This document shows positions 1 through 9,655 of a DNA stretch of 64,000 nucleotides, in pieces. The notes beneath the pieces are model-generated. The model saw nothing but the letters and a program-made list of their open reading frames with translations. It was not told where the DNA came from and did not search any database. Position numbers and translations under genes: made by a program. Origin of the DNA: Glaciecola sp. 33A (lineage in GTDB: Bacteria; Pseudomonadota; Gammaproteobacteria; Enterobacterales; Alteromonadaceae). The stretch spans positions 224,504 to 288,503 of the forward strand of contig NZ_PJAR01000040.1 of the NCBI RefSeq assembly GCF_002836745.1, read 5' to 3'. Every line of letters begins with the position of its first letter. Within the stretch, counting starts at the first letter, position 1.

Positions 1-900
1 TCAGATGAAATTTTGAAGCGATCTGCTGATGCTTATCGTCGAATTCGCAACACTTGTCGTTTCTTACTTTCAAACTTGAACGGGTTTGAGCCGAGTAGAG
101 ATATTGTGCCTTTCAATGAAATGGTTGCATTAGATCAGTGGGCTGTTTTGCGGGCATCTGCAGTGCAAAAGCAAATTCTCGAAAGCTATGATCAATACGA
201 TACTTTAGTGGTGTGTCAAACATTGATGCAGTTCTGTTCTATCGAAATGGGGAGTTTCTATCTCGATATTATAAAGGACAGACAATACACCGCTAAGACT
301 GATGGTTTAGCGAGACGCTCTTGCCAAACGGCGTTATATCATATTGCTGAAGCCCTCGTACGTTGGATGGCGCCAGTGATGAGTTTTACCGCACAAGAGG
401 TCTGGGAAGCGATGCCGGGCGAGCGTGATGAATTCGTGTTCACAGGTACGTGGTACACAGGTTTACCAGCAGTTGATGCCACGGCAACCAATTCGCTTGA
501 TAATGATTTCTGGCAGACGGTCATGAAGATAAAAACCGAAGTGAATAGTGCATTGGAAAAAGCCCGTAATGAAAAAACAATTGGCGGTTCACTTGAAGCG
601 AAAGTGATTGTTTATGTGAATTCAGAAAAAGCCAACTTACTTGCTAAATTAAAAGATGAGTTGCGTTTTGTACTCATCACCTCTGAAGCCGAAGTGAAGA
701 GCTTGAGTGAAAAAACGAATACGGCCACGGCATTGAATGAGTCAAATATATTCATTGATGTATTAGTCGCCGCTGGCGAAAAATGTGCTCGCTGTTGGCA
801 TTATAAACCAGAGGTCGGTAACGATCCTAAACATCCTGAACTGTGTAACAGATGTATCGATAACGTTGATGGTGACGGGGAAGTACGCGAATATGCTTAA
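1..900 (+). CDS. ileS: Isoleucyl-tRNA synthetase, C-terminal part (5' truncated by window edge)
   Basis: Class I aminoacyl-tRNA synthetase that charges tRNA-Ile in the cytoplasm. Only about the last 300 codons are present; the frame is open from base 1, so there is no start here. The visible part is the anticodon-binding region (RRIRNTCRFLLSNLNGF) followed by the C-terminal zinc finger, with cysteines in CARCWHYKPEVG and CNRCIDN and the typical ending GEVREYA. These features match bacterial IleRS of the E. coli type. The stop codon overlaps the start of lspA, the classic ileS-lspA-fkpB-ispH order. Identity is secure; nothing can be said about the missing catalytic domain. Confidence 0.98.
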   Translation, partial: SDEILKRSADAYRRIRNTCRFLLSNLNGFEPSRDIVPFNEMVALDQWAVLRASAVQKQILESYDQYDTLVVCQTLMQFCSIEMGSFYLDIIKDRQYTAKTDGLARRSCQTALYHIAEALVRWMAPVMSFTAQEVWEAMPGERDEFVFTGTWYTGLPAVDATATNSLDNDFWQTVMKIKTEVNSALEKARNEKTIGGSLEAKVIVYVNSEKANLLAKLKDELRFVLITSEAEVKSLSEKTNTATALNESNIFIDVLVAAGEKCARCWHYKPEVGNDPKHPELCNRCIDNVDGDGEVREYA

Positions 901-1393
901 TATTTTTAAGAATACTGGAATGCGATTTACCTGGATTTCAATTATTATCGTGGTATTGGATCAGTGGACTAAGCAAGCTGTGGTAAACTCAATGCAGTTG
1001 TATGAGTCTATCGAAATAGTGCCATTTTTCAACTTTACTTATGTACACAATTACGGTGCAGCATTCAGTATTCTTTATGATGCTGGCGGTTGGCAACGGT
1101 ACTTCTTAAGTGTCATTGCGTTAGGCGTTAGTGGCTTAATATTGTGGTGGTTGAAAAGTACAACCCGACAGCAACTATTGTTACCGGTCGCTTTTTCATT
1201 CATTTTGGGTGGCGCATTAGGTAACGTTTACGATCGTATTATGCATGGTTATGTAATCGATTTTCTTGATTTATACTATGGTACTTCTCATTGGCCTGCA
1301 TTTAATATTGCCGATTCTGCAATATTTATAGGCGCTGTTTTGCTTATCATTGATATGTTTATTAACAAAGAGGCAAATGAAGTTGACAAATAA
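893..1393 (+). CDS. lspA: Lipoprotein signal peptidase (signal peptidase II)
   Basis: Inner-membrane aspartyl protease that cleaves the signal peptide of diacylglyceryl-modified prolipoproteins. I chose the ATG overlapping the last 8 bases of ileS; it gives 166 residues, close to the 164 of E. coli. Four hydrophobic segments are visible. The family motifs GGALGNVYDR and VIDFLDLYY...FNIADSAI contain the two catalytic aspartates, here D123 and D141, the same numbers as in E. coli. The longer upstream frame runs inside ileS and is not needed. Translationally coupled to ileS and overlapping fkpB by 17 bases. BamD and CreA encoded later in the window are likely substrates. Confidence 0.97.
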   Translation: MLNIFKNTGMRFTWISIIIVVLDQWTKQAVVNSMQLYESIEIVPFFNFTYVHNYGAAFSILYDAGGWQRYFLSVIALGVSGLILWWLKSTTRQQLLLPVAFSFILGGALGNVYDRIMHGYVIDFLDLYYGTSHWPAFNIADSAIFIGAVLLIIDMFINKEANEVDK

Positions 1394-1841
1394 TACCTTG
1401 GCGATTGGAGATAACTGCGAAGTTATTTTACATTTCGACTTGAAGCTTTCAGATGGTTCAGCTGCTGACAGTACTAGAGTAAATAACAAACCTGCAAAAA
1501 TGGTAATGGGTGATGGAAGTCTGACCAAAAATTTTGAAGACTGTTTGCGAGGTCTTGTGGCGGGTGACAAGAAGTCTTTCTTGTTGAGTGCTGACGATGC
1601 GTTTGGCATGCCCAATCCTGACAATATATATTACGTTGACCGCACTAAATTTAATGCAGATACACCGGTAGAAGAGGGCATGATAATTGCCTTTACTCAA
1701 CCCGATGGCACTGACCTACCTGGTGTAATTCGAAGTGCTGTTGGACATTCAGTCACGGTTGATTTTAATCACCCTCTCGCAGGACAAAGTGTCACTTTTG
1801 TTGTTGAAATTATAGAAGTAAGAGAAACCGGAGCAAAATAA
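1377..1841 (+). CDS. fkpB: FKBP-type peptidyl-prolyl isomerase, SlpA/FkpB type
   Basis: Cytoplasmic prolyl isomerase/chaperone of the SlyD/SlpA group. The chosen ATG has an AGAGG ribosome binding site and gives 154 residues (E. coli FkpB 149). The FKBP fold is recognisable from [12 protein letters not shown] at the N-terminus, the flap (insert-in-flap) region [19 protein letters not shown], and the ending [16 protein letters not shown] typical of SlyD-like proteins. It lacks the histidine-rich tail of SlyD, which is encoded separately at 11988. Starts within the end of lspA and ends 1 base before ispH, so the four genes are probably one transcript. Confidence 0.95.
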   Translation: MKLTNNTLAIGDNCEVILHFDLKLSDGSAADSTRVNNKPAKMVMGDGSLTKNFEDCLRGLVAGDKKSFLLSADDAFGMPNPDNIYYVDRTKFNADTPVEEGMIIAFTQPDGTDLPGVIRSAVGHSVTVDFNHPLAGQSVTFVVEIIEVRETGAK

Positions 1842-1842
1842 A

Positions 1843-2784
1843 ATGAAGATCCATTTGGCTAACCCTAGAGGCTTCTGCGCAGGAGTCGACCGCGCTATTA
1901 TTATAGTCGAACGTGCACTGGAGATGTTTGGGGCGCCGATCTATGTTCGTCATGAAGTTGTGCATAATAAATTCGTTGTTGATGGTTTGAAAAAACGCGG
2001 TGCGGTTTTTATTGATGAGTTGACTGAAGTTCCTGACGACACTATTGTTATTTTTTCTGCTCATGGCGTATCGCAAGCAGTTCGTGCAGAAGCTCATCAT
2101 CGCGGGCTCAAGGTGTTTGATGCAACTTGCCCATTGGTGACAAAAGTTCATATGGAAGTAATTCGAGCCAGCAAAAAAGGCACTGAGTGTGTTTTGATTG
2201 GACATCAAGGACATCCTGAGGTTGAAGGCACAATGGGACAATATGACAACCCTAATGGAGGTATATATTTAGTTGAGTCAATTGACGATGTAGAAACCCT
2301 AGTGGTTAACAACCCTGATACACTTTATTATTGTAGCCAAACAACGCTTTCCGTAGATGACACTGCCGATATTATTGATGCCTTGCGTCGAAAATTTCCA
2401 AAAATTGATGGCCCGCGTAAAGATGATATCTGTTATGCAACGCAAAATCGGCAAGATGCGGTAAGAGAACTTGCGAGTGATTGCGACATTCTATTGGTTG
2501 TGGGCGCACAAAATAGTTCAAACTCTAATAGGTTGAGAGAATTAGCTGAAAAAATTGGTTCAAAAGCGCATCTAATTGCAGATGCAGATTGTATTCAAAA
2601 AGAATGGCTAACCGACGTCCATAACATCGGTGTCACTGCGGGCGCATCAGCACCAGAGATTCTGGTTAAAGGGGTCGTTGATAAATTACTTAGTTGGGGT
2701 GCCGTTACTGCATCTGAACGCCCTGGGCGCGAAGAAACAATAGAATTCGCTGTGCCAAAAGAGCTACGCATTAAGCAAATTTAA
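1843..2784 (+). CDS. ispH: 4-hydroxy-3-methylbut-2-enyl diphosphate reductase
   Basis: Last enzyme of the MEP isoprenoid pathway; a [4Fe-4S] protein reducing HMBPP to IPP and DMAPP. The 313-residue product has the three conserved cluster cysteines at C12 (FCAGVDRA), C96 (ATCPLV) and C197 ([10 protein letters not shown]), the positions known from E. coli, and the HEVVHN and SAHGVS active-site motifs. The ATG follows the fkpB stop by one base with a GGAG site inside fkpB. Ends the ileS-lspA-fkpB-ispH block. dxs and ispA of the same pathway are encoded further on in the window. No anomaly. Confidence 0.98.
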   Translation: MKIHLANPRGFCAGVDRAIIIVERALEMFGAPIYVRHEVVHNKFVVDGLKKRGAVFIDELTEVPDDTIVIFSAHGVSQAVRAEAHHRGLKVFDATCPLVTKVHMEVIRASKKGTECVLIGHQGHPEVEGTMGQYDNPNGGIYLVESIDDVETLVVNNPDTLYYCSQTTLSVDDTADIIDALRRKFPKIDGPRKDDICYATQNRQDAVRELASDCDILLVVGAQNSSNSNRLRELAEKIGSKAHLIADADCIQKEWLTDVHNIGVTAGASAPEILVKGVVDKLLSWGAVTASERPGREETIEFAVPKELRIKQI

Positions 2785-2806
2785 GCTTTGGTAAAATAAA
2801 TAAACT

Positions 2807-2840
2807 AGCGCGAAGCATATTAAAAACAAAGCTTTGCGCT
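2807..2840 (+). terminator. Imperfect hairpin after ispH
   Basis: Inverted repeat AGCGCGAAGC / GCTTTGCGCT (9 of 10 pairs, 14-base loop) 22 bases after the ispH stop. There is no T-run after it, so it is at best a weak or factor-assisted terminator or a 3' end stabiliser. Confidence 0.4.
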
Positions 2841-2879
2841 ACCATCCCCGCTATAAACCTACTTCAGTTCAGTTTCGAT

Positions 2880-2894
2880 ACGTATTTAATACGT
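2880..2894. promoter_or_regulatory. Palindrome upstream of the minor pilin operon
   Basis: Perfect inverted repeat ACGTAT-TTA-ATACGT about 80 bases before pilV, in the 187-base gap between ispH and pilV. Size and symmetry suit a repressor or activator half-site pair. No regulator can be assigned from sequence. A 12-codon frame starting at 2947 also lies between it and pilV but is too short to call. Confidence 0.3.
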
Positions 2895-2971
2895 TAGACT
2901 TATTCACGATAACCAAACACCCGTGCATCTCATGTAAGCTGATGTTATGAAGAAGCTGTTTTTGAATAATT

Positions 2972-3622
2972 ATGATGCTGAATAAGCCGACTAATCAATT
3001 AGCAAAAAAATCAATGCTATCCCAAAGCGGACTTGGCATGGTCGAAGTGTTAGTAACTCTTTTTATACTATCAATCGGCCTCTTGGGCGTTGCATCATTG
3101 CAATTTGTCGGATCGTTTTCTAACGCCGATGCTCTGAATCGTACTCAAGCTGTCTTTGTAGCCCAGCAATTTAGTGAACGTTTGAATGCAAATGCGATGT
3201 CATCTGACGCCACAGATGGCTTTGTTGTTGATAATAATTATTTTGATGACGAAATATATAACTTCGGCAACCTGACGTGCGCAGTAACAGACGCAAGTCC
3301 TTATGAATGCCATTGTAAAGCGCATCCTGCTGCTATTGCCAATTGCCAAACAGGTGATTGTAATTCAGCTGAACTAGCTGAGTTTGACGGTTATCAAATG
3401 TCATGTGCCGCTGCACGAAATAATCCGAATGCTCAAATAAGCCTGACATGCACAGATAAAGATTTGGGCGATACTGACTTATGTAGCGCTGGCTCTATTC
3501 ACGAAGTCATTGTTAGTTGGCCTGTGCGCAACTGGCAGGGCAATGAGCGAGTGTTAAATAGTGCATGTAATACGACGCCAACCGATTCCAACGACTGCGT
3601 TGTGGTTGAGGTTGCTTTATGA
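2972..3622 (+). CDS. pilV: Type IV pilus minor pilin PilV
   Basis: Minor pilin that, with PilW, PilX, PilE and FimU, forms the initiation/tip complex of type IVa pili with PilY1. Product of 216 residues. A positively charged leader of about 20 residues ends in SG, followed by LGMVEVLVTLFILSIGLLG: prepilin cleavage after Gly, Glu at mature position +5, then the hydrophobic helix. The C-terminal region has many cysteines (for example CHCKAHP, CQTGDC), suggesting disulfides. Two adjacent ATG codons and a poor ribosome binding site leave the exact start open. First gene of pilVWXY1E; it overlaps pilW by 4 bases (ATGA). Confidence 0.9.
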   Translation: MMLNKPTNQLAKKSMLSQSGLGMVEVLVTLFILSIGLLGVASLQFVGSFSNADALNRTQAVFVAQQFSERLNANAMSSDATDGFVVDNNYFDDEIYNFGNLTCAVTDASPYECHCKAHPAAIANCQTGDCNSAELAEFDGYQMSCAAARNNPNAQISLTCTDKDLGDTDLCSAGSIHEVIVSWPVRNWQGNERVLNSACNTTPTDSNDCVVVEVAL

Positions 3623-4500
3623 ATCTATTTATCAACAAAATTAGCCACAAAAAAAATCAAAAAGGATTCACGTTAGTCGAAATAATGATTTCGATGGCAC
3701 TAGGACTAGTGATCGCAGGTGCGGTCATTCAGATAATGGTCAGCAACTCGGTCACTGAAAAATTAAATAGAGCGATGGCATCGACTCAAGAAAGCGGGCG
3801 ATTTATTATTAATCGTTTGCGCAGCGAAATATTGATGGTGGGTTTGTATGACCAAATGAATCCTAAGTTAAACATTAACGTCGACGTTGTCGACGAAAAC
3901 AACTTTGTACGAAATCACCCCATAATATTGCCTAATGATTTTGCGGTGAGAACAAATTTAGGTGCGGTTCAAGGCAGCAGTGGGGGCAACGATACCTTAG
4001 TCGTTAGCTTGCAAAGCAACATGGATTGCAGAGGTTACGCCCTCGGTTATTTAAATGAAGAAGAATTTTATGTGGTTAACGAATATTTCGTTGCTGATAA
4101 TAAGCTCAAATGTAGGGGCTTTGATGGCCGTTATTTACGTGGGCAAAAAGTGGCTGATGGTCATAATAGTCACAATTCAATTACCATTTTAGACGATGTA
4201 ACGGACTTTCAAGTAACCTATGGTATTACTGATCTAGCGTCTACTGCAGGGTCAGCGATCCCTACTCGTTTTATTACGGCGGATGGGATCCAACTTGCAA
4301 TAGACAATGGCAAAACAATCGTTGCTTTGCGTATCGCTCTTGTGGTGCGCGCTGATAGTGACATTACAGTCAAAACCAAGCCATTTTTTAGATTACTCAA
4401 CGAAGCAAATTATGTCCCAGGCGATAATGGCCTATATAAATCGTTTGAAACAACAATAACATTAAGAAATATGAAAAATTTCGCAAGGAGTAATGCATGA
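3619..4500 (+). CDS. pilW: Type IV pilus minor pilin PilW
   Basis: Minor pilin of the pilus tip/priming complex; processed by PilD in the inner membrane. A 16-residue charged leader ending KNQKG is followed by FTLVEIMISMALGLVIAGA, giving the canonical G/F cleavage and Glu+5. At 293 residues it has the length normal for PilW (GspJ-like) and the long beta-rich C-terminal domain. The start lies in an ATGA overlap with pilV, preceded by GAGG; the stop overlaps pilX in the same way, indicating tight translational coupling. Confidence 0.92.
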   Translation: MNLFINKISHKKNQKGFTLVEIMISMALGLVIAGAVIQIMVSNSVTEKLNRAMASTQESGRFIINRLRSEILMVGLYDQMNPKLNINVDVVDENNFVRNHPIILPNDFAVRTNLGAVQGSSGGNDTLVVSLQSNMDCRGYALGYLNEEEFYVVNEYFVADNKLKCRGFDGRYLRGQKVADGHNSHNSITILDDVTDFQVTYGITDLASTAGSAIPTRFITADGIQLAIDNGKTIVALRIALVVRADSDITVKTKPFFRLLNEANYVPGDNGLYKSFETTITLRNMKNFARSNA

Positions 4501-5060
4501 AAAGTCAACAAGGTGTGGTCATGGTGTTTGCCCTGTTGGTGCTGATGTCATTAACTATTCTAGGCGTTGCCTCCGTTTCTAGTGGCATATTACAGACTAA
4601 AATGGCTGCATCACTAGAGCGTAAATCATTTGCTTTTGATGCGGCTGAAGCTGCACTCGCTGGCGTGGTTTATGAGGCAGAAGACGAATCTTTATTATCC
4701 AATCCACTTAAATCGGACCCGCTGTCTGAAGCAAGGCAATCAACTGCCTTAGATCTTGCGAATGATGAATTAAGTTGTTTTGACAATGATCGTACTGACC
4801 GCTTCATCACCAATGATGGATTAACGCGAGGAAAGATGCATACAACTCAAGGCGATTTCAGAACTAATCCTGTAACGGCAAGTTGGTCTAAAAGTGTTTT
4901 TGTTCGAGAAGAGGCATGCAGAGGGTCGAGTAACGTTATTGGTGGCAGCAATATTAGCTGTCATATTTTCATTGTTAGAGGCTGCGGAAAAACTGTGGGA
5001 AGCAATTATGCCGTAGCAAATACAATGAGTGCAGCTGTTTTCGCACCATCATCGAATTGA
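4497..5060 (+). CDS. pilX: Type IV pilus assembly protein PilX
   Basis: Minor pilin/GspK-like protein of the pilus tip complex. 187 residues. The N-terminus QQGVVMVFALLVLMSLTILG has the glycine and hydrophobic stretch of a prepilin but lacks Glu at +5, which is common for PilX/GspK proteins. The segment ASLERKSFAFDAAEAAL is the PilX N-terminal signature. Strong AAGGAG site; the start overlaps the pilW stop (ATGA). Four cysteines in the C-terminal half (C at RCxxxxNVIGG and GCGK regions) may form disulfides. Its position between pilW and pilY1 is conserved in Pseudomonas. Confidence 0.9.
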   Translation: MKSQQGVVMVFALLVLMSLTILGVASVSSGILQTKMAASLERKSFAFDAAEAALAGVVYEAEDESLLSNPLKSDPLSEARQSTALDLANDELSCFDNDRTDRFITNDGLTRGKMHTTQGDFRTNPVTASWSKSVFVREEACRGSSNVIGGSNISCHIFIVRGCGKTVGSNYAVANTMSAAVFAPSSN

Positions 5061-5070
5061 GGTATTAGGT

Positions 5071-8000
5071 ATGTCAATCAAGAGAATTACAAGTTCGGTC
5101 AGCGCCTTTCTATTAACTGTTTTGATCAGTATGAGTGCCATGGGAGACGACCTCGAAATATACTTAGGAACAGGAGGCACATCGAATACCTATAATCCTA
5201 ATGTATTGTTTATTATGGATAGTTCTGGCTCTATGGGATCCAAAGACGGTACTAATGAGACTAGAATGCTAAGGGTGCAAAATGCACTGAAAACCGCGTT
5301 AGGTTCAGCCACTAATATAAACGCTGGTTTGATGCGATTTTCAGATTTTGGTGGTCCTATTTTATTTCCTGTACGCGGAATAGACTCGCCGGTTGCCCCT
5401 GAGATTATTATTCCAATTACTTCAGGCAGTGACGATGCTTATGAAATTGACGATGACGTTACTATTTCCTCGATGCAAATTGATTTAACCAAAGGAACAG
5501 ATAGCGTAGTAACTGGCTTGCGATACCAAGGTTTACGAATTCCAAGAGGAGCTGTGATCACCAGCGCTCGTGTGCGTTTTACATCAAGTACTCTGAATAC
5601 CTCAGACGCCACTTTATCATTTAGAGCGGAGGCGATAGGTAACTCAACGACTTTTCAAAATGAAGTTAGTAATATTTCAAACCGCGTAACCACGAGTGCT
5701 GAGGTGATTTGGGACAATGATAATAACTTTCCACTGTCCAGTGAGAGCGTGTTATCACCTGATATTAGCGCAGTGTTGCAAGAAGTCATTAATCGAGGTG
5801 ATTGGTGCGGTGGCAATAGCCTCAATCTCATCATAGAGGGCACAAGCGTATCTGCTTCAAGCGGTCGCAAAACATCGTCGTTGGAGGACGGCAGTGGTTC
5901 AACGCCTCAATTAATTGTCACGTATGACGAGACTACAGCAACAGGGTGCATGCGTGAGCGTTTGATATATCAGGTAAACTCACAGCGCGAGAATGCGGAA
6001 GAGCGTTCAAATGGCTATCAGAATACAGGACAAGAATTAACATTTAACGCTTATTCGAATGAATATATTGGTTTACGTTTTGCGGGTGTAAATATTCCTG
6101 AAAATGCGACTATTACTGATGCTTATCTAGAGTTTACAGCTTATCAAAATGGCACGTCTAGCGGCGCATCTATGATTATTCAAGGTGTCAACGAGGACCA
6201 CCCTAATGACTTTAGTCCTTATATTCGTTACATGCAGCGCAATAAAAGTAAAACAGCACCTGTTACTTGGAGTAATATTGAATCTTGGTACAAAAATCGT
6301 GACTACAAAAGCCCTTCCATTACCAGTATTGTTCAGACAATCGTTAACCGCTCTGGTTGGAGAAACGGTAACAAAATGATGTTTATTATGTCCAACTTTA
6401 CTAATGCTAGTAGGGGCGGATATACCGTTAACGGCAAACCTTCAGGAGCGGCTCGATTAGTTGTTGAATTTGAAGGTAATGCAGTGCCTGGGTCATCTGC
6501 AACTGTTCGCCAACATCTTATGAGTAAAGTTGATGAGTTAGCATCAAATGGCATGACACCGATCGTTGATACATTGTACGAAGCTTCACAGTATTTTGCG
6601 GGTGGTCCCGTTTATTATGGCAGAAAACGTGGTGAAGACTCCGTTAGCAACTACGTCAGACGTAGCACAAGAGTAAGTCATCGCGCGTCTTACGTCGGCG
6701 ATGATGCGATCCGCCCCAACGGCTGTAACGAAGAAAACTTGAGTGATTGGGATTGTACTCAGGAGTATATTCCGACAGGTGCGAATTATATTTCTCCCGT
6801 GACAGACCTGCAGTGCCAAGTAAATAACCATATCGTGTTGTTATCCGATGGGGAAGCCAACAATAACCACAGTGTTGCTGAAATACAAACATTGCTAGGT
6901 ACTAGTTGTTCAGGTAGTGGTGGCGAGAAGTGTGGAGTGGACTTGGTTAAAAATATAAGCAACGCTGGTGATTCAGCCATAGACGCCAGGGTAGTCACTC
7001 ATACCATTGGTTTTGCAGCTAACAGCACAGCAAACAACTTCTTAAATCAACTTGCATTACAAGGAGGAGGAGGCTTCTATCAGGCGGACAATAGTGATGA
7101 CTTAGTTTTGGCATTTCAAAGTATTTTGCGCAACGTGAAAGATGTCAATGCAACCTTCGTTTCTCCTGGTGTTGCTGTAAACCAATTAAATCGTTTAACC
7201 CATAGAGATGAATTATATTTTGCCTTATTTAAACCTTCTGAAGGAACAAATTGGCCGGGTAATCTGAAAAAATACCGAATCAGTGGTGATAAAGTATTGG
7301 ATAAAAATGGTGTCAACGCTGTAGACAGTGGTTCAGGCTTTTTCTCTGAAAACTCTCATTCTTACTGGTCCATGACTCAAGATGGTAATGATGTTAGAAC
7401 TGGCGGCGCGGCTAGTCGCCTAGACTTAATCAGAAAAGTATACTTTTTTGATACTACAGGGTCTGTCATCATCCCAGCCAATCAGGTTTCTGAAAGTAAT
7501 ACCGATATCACAGATGCTGACTTAGCATTGGATCCAGTTTCAGACCCCGCTGGTACCAGAGAACTCGTTCTTAAATGGGCCCGAGGTGTCGATGTTAGAG
7601 ATGACGATGGCGATGGTTCTACTACAGACGTTCGTTTGCAAATGGGCGACCCAATACATTCGCAGCCTGTTATTGTTAATTACAGTGCAACTGACAGTGC
7701 TGTTTTTGTTGCGACTAACCATGGTTTCTTGCATTCGATTGATTCTGAAACAGGTGAAGAAAACTTTGCAATAATGCCCAAAGAATTAATGCAAAATTTG
7801 AACGATTTTTATCGCAACGGCAGTTCGTTCAATCATATTTATGGACTGGATGGCGACATGGTTTACCGTGAGTACAATGATAAAAAATACATTTATATCG
7901 GAATGCGTCGGGGTGGGAACAATTACTATGTTGTTGATGTAACCTCTAAAATGGATCCTAAAATTGTATTTACGGTTGACGGTGGCCAAGGTGATTACGC

Positions 8001-9156
8001 AAAAATGGGTCAATCTTGGTCAAGACCCACTATTACAAAGATCAATATTGGTGGCACAGTCAAAGATGTCATGATCATTGGTGCTGGTTATGATCCTGAC
8101 CAAGACGCAAAAGCAAATCGTAGTGAAGACTCAATGGGTAATGCTGTGTATATTATTGATGCAAATACCGGTGACTTACTGTGGTCTGCAAGTAATGATA
8201 GTGGTGATCTATTGTTAAGCGATATGCAATATAGTATTCCTGCAAGGATCTCAGTCATTGACCGTAATAACGATGGTCTAGCTGACCATATGTATGTGGC
8301 TGATATGGGCGGGCAGATATTCCGTTTAGATATCTACAATGGCCAAAGTGCTAGCAACTTGGTTAGTGGTGGGATATTAGCAAAGATGAGTGGAGATACA
8401 ATAGAACAAAATCGACGCTTCTATTACGCACCTGATATTGCTGAAATTTCTACAACAGACGAACATTATTTTGCAGTTGCTATCGGTTCTGGTTTTAGAG
8501 CTGGTCCTCTGAATACGAGCATTGAAGATAGTTTTTTCATGATTAAAGACAAAGGTGTATTTGTTCGTGATGAATTCAACAAATTCATACTGCCTGGTAC
8601 ACCAGTCACCCCTGCTAGTTTATACGACGCGACAGAGCATTTATTGACCAGTGATAATGTAGAAGAAAGAGCAGTGCAAAGCAGTCTGCTTGCATCCAAA
8701 GATGGTTGGATGATCCGTCTGACTCAAAATGGTGAAAAAGTATTGGCGTCACCGTTAATACTTGATTATAAAATATTCTTTACCACTTACCTTCCTGCGA
8801 GCTCTAGTGCCAGTGCTTGTGCTCCCCCAACAGGAAATAGTAGAGCATATTTGGTAAATCTTATTGATGCCAATGCGGTTGAAGATTTAAATAATAATGA
8901 TCAAAAAGATGCCACTGATAGGTTTGCGTTACTCAAGCAAACCGGTATTGCACCGGATACTAAAATACTCATTGAGAATATCGTTAAACCAGTTGTCTGT
9001 CTTGGTGCAGAGTGTGTGTCTGCCGTGATTGTGACAGATGAAGACGGCCAAATTGTATCTTGTGGTTCTGACTTTGAATGTTTAGCCAGAAACATATACG
9101 GTAAGTTTGAGCGAGTTCAGAAAAATACTTGGAAAACAGAAGTGGAGCGTCAATAA
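5071..9156 (+). CDS. pilY1: Type IV pilus tip adhesin PilY1 with duplicated internal module
   Basis: Large (1361 aa) pilus-associated adhesin and anti-retraction factor. The ATG at 5071 has a GAGG site and opens a signal peptide (residues 1-25); the longer frame starts inside pilX. A von Willebrand A domain begins at residue 43, with the metal site assembled from DSSGS (50-54), T496 and D593 (LLSDGEAN). Between the first strands and T496 lie two similar modules (about 126-286 and 298-467), each with the pattern GLR/IP/AxIT/AxxxFT...W...IVxxIVNRxxW, resembling DNRLRE/CBM96-type lectin domains. The C-terminal 600 residues are the Neisseria PilC-type beta-propeller, with calcium-loop-like motifs DDDGDGSTTD (about 843) and DRNNDGLAD (about 1064). 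Immediately followed by pilE. Confidence 0.93.
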   Translation: MSIKRITSSVSAFLLTVLISMSAMGDDLEIYLGTGGTSNTYNPNVLFIMDSSGSMGSKDGTNETRMLRVQNALKTALGSATNINAGLMRFSDFGGPILFPVRGIDSPVAPEIIIPITSGSDDAYEIDDDVTISSMQIDLTKGTDSVVTGLRYQGLRIPRGAVITSARVRFTSSTLNTSDATLSFRAEAIGNSTTFQNEVSNISNRVTTSAEVIWDNDNNFPLSSESVLSPDISAVLQEVINRGDWCGGNSLNLIIEGTSVSASSGRKTSSLEDGSGSTPQLIVTYDETTATGCMRERLIYQVNSQRENAEERSNGYQNTGQELTFNAYSNEYIGLRFAGVNIPENATITDAYLEFTAYQNGTSSGASMIIQGVNEDHPNDFSPYIRYMQRNKSKTAPVTWSNIESWYKNRDYKSPSITSIVQTIVNRSGWRNGNKMMFIMSNFTNASRGGYTVNGKPSGAARLVVEFEGNAVPGSSATVRQHLMSKVDELASNGMTPIVDTLYEASQYFAGGPVYYGRKRGEDSVSNYVRRSTRVSHRASYVGDDAIRPNGCNEENLSDWDCTQEYIPTGANYISPVTDLQCQVNNHIVLLSDGEANNNHSVAEIQTLLGTSCSGSGGEKCGVDLVKNISNAGDSAIDARVVTHTIGFAANSTANNFLNQLALQGGGGFYQADNSDDLVLAFQSILRNVKDVNATFVSPGVAVNQLNRLTHRDELYFALFKPSEGTNWPGNLKKYRISGDKVLDKNGVNAVDSGSGFFSENSHSYWSMTQDGNDVRTGGAASRLDLIRKVYFFDTTGSVIIPANQVSESNTDITDADLALDPVSDPAGTRELVLKWARGVDVRDDDGDGSTTDVRLQMGDPIHSQPVIVNYSATDSAVFVATNHGFLHSIDSETGEENFAIMPKELMQNLNDFYRNGSSFNHIYGLDGDMVYREYNDKKYIYIGMRRGGNNYYVVDVTSKMDPKIVFTVDGGQGDYAKMGQSWSRPTITKINIGGTVKDVMIIGAGYDPDQDAKANRSEDSMGNAVYIIDANTGDLLWSASNDSGDLLLSDMQYSIPARISVIDRNNDGLADHMYVADMGGQIFRLDIYNGQSASNLVSGGILAKMSGDTIEQNRRFYYAPDIAEISTTDEHYFAVAIGSGFRAGPLNTSIEDSFFMIKDKGVFVRDEFNKFILPGTPVTPASLYDATEHLLTSDNVEERAVQSSLLASKDGWMIRLTQNGEKVLASPLILDYKIFFTTYLPASSSASACAPPTGNSRAYLVNLIDANAVEDLNNNDQKDATDRFALLKQTGIAPDTKILIENIVKPVVCLGAECVSAVIVTDEDGQIVSCGSDFECLARNIYGKFERVQKNTWKTEVERQ

Positions 9157-9627
9157 ATGAAATTTCAACAAACGCATAATGGGTTTACGCTGATTGAACT
9201 GATGATTGTAGTCGCCATTATAGGTATCATTACTGCAATTGCATTTCCCAGTTACCAAAATATGATTAATGCTGCCGCAAGAAGCACAGCGCAAGCTGAC
9301 CTTATGTCTTTCGCGGCAGCGATGGAGAGACATAACGCTTCTAGCTTTTCGTATAAAGGGGCAGCTGAAACTGGAGCGAATATAGGAAAACCAACTATAT
9401 TCGCTTCGCATTCACCCAGTTCTGAACCTGCGGGCAATAAAAGATATGAGTTGACGATAGATGACGTATCAGCTAACGGTATCGCATTCCGTTTGAAAGC
9501 AACCCCGATATCAGGGGGATCATTAGCAAGTGATGGCGCACTTTTCATTTATAGTGATGGGCGCAAAGCATGGGATCTTGATAATAATGGAAGCATTGCT
9601 ACTAACGAGTTTTGTTGGACTTGCTAG
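9157..9627 (+). CDS. pilE: Type IV pilus minor pilin PilE
   Basis: Small pilin of 156 residues. A nine-residue leader MKFQQTHNG is followed by FTLIELMIVVAIIGIITAIA, a textbook type IVa prepilin with cleavage after Gly9 and Glu+5. The C-terminus ends CWTC, which could form a small disulfide. Its start codon directly follows the pilY1 stop, with GTGGAG upstream inside pilY1. Last gene of the plus-strand pilus operon, as in Pseudomonas where pilE also ends the cluster. It is probably the minor pilin rather than the major subunit, given length and context. Confidence 0.9.
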   Translation: MKFQQTHNGFTLIELMIVVAIIGIITAIAFPSYQNMINAAARSTAQADLMSFAAAMERHNASSFSYKGAAETGANIGKPTIFASHSPSSEPAGNKRYELTIDDVSANGIAFRLKATPISGGSLASDGALFIYSDGRKAWDLDNNGSIATNEFCWTC

Positions 9628-9655
9628 TTGATGGTTAATTCTCTATACGCTCTTC

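Noticed and set aside
2947..2985. 12-codon frame MKKLFLNNYDAE before pilV
   Set aside because: Overlaps the pilV start, too short to distinguish from chance, and no attenuation signal.
6185..8013. Several antisense and out-of-frame frames within pilY1
   Set aside because: No conserved motifs or ribosome binding sites; shadows of a long open gene.
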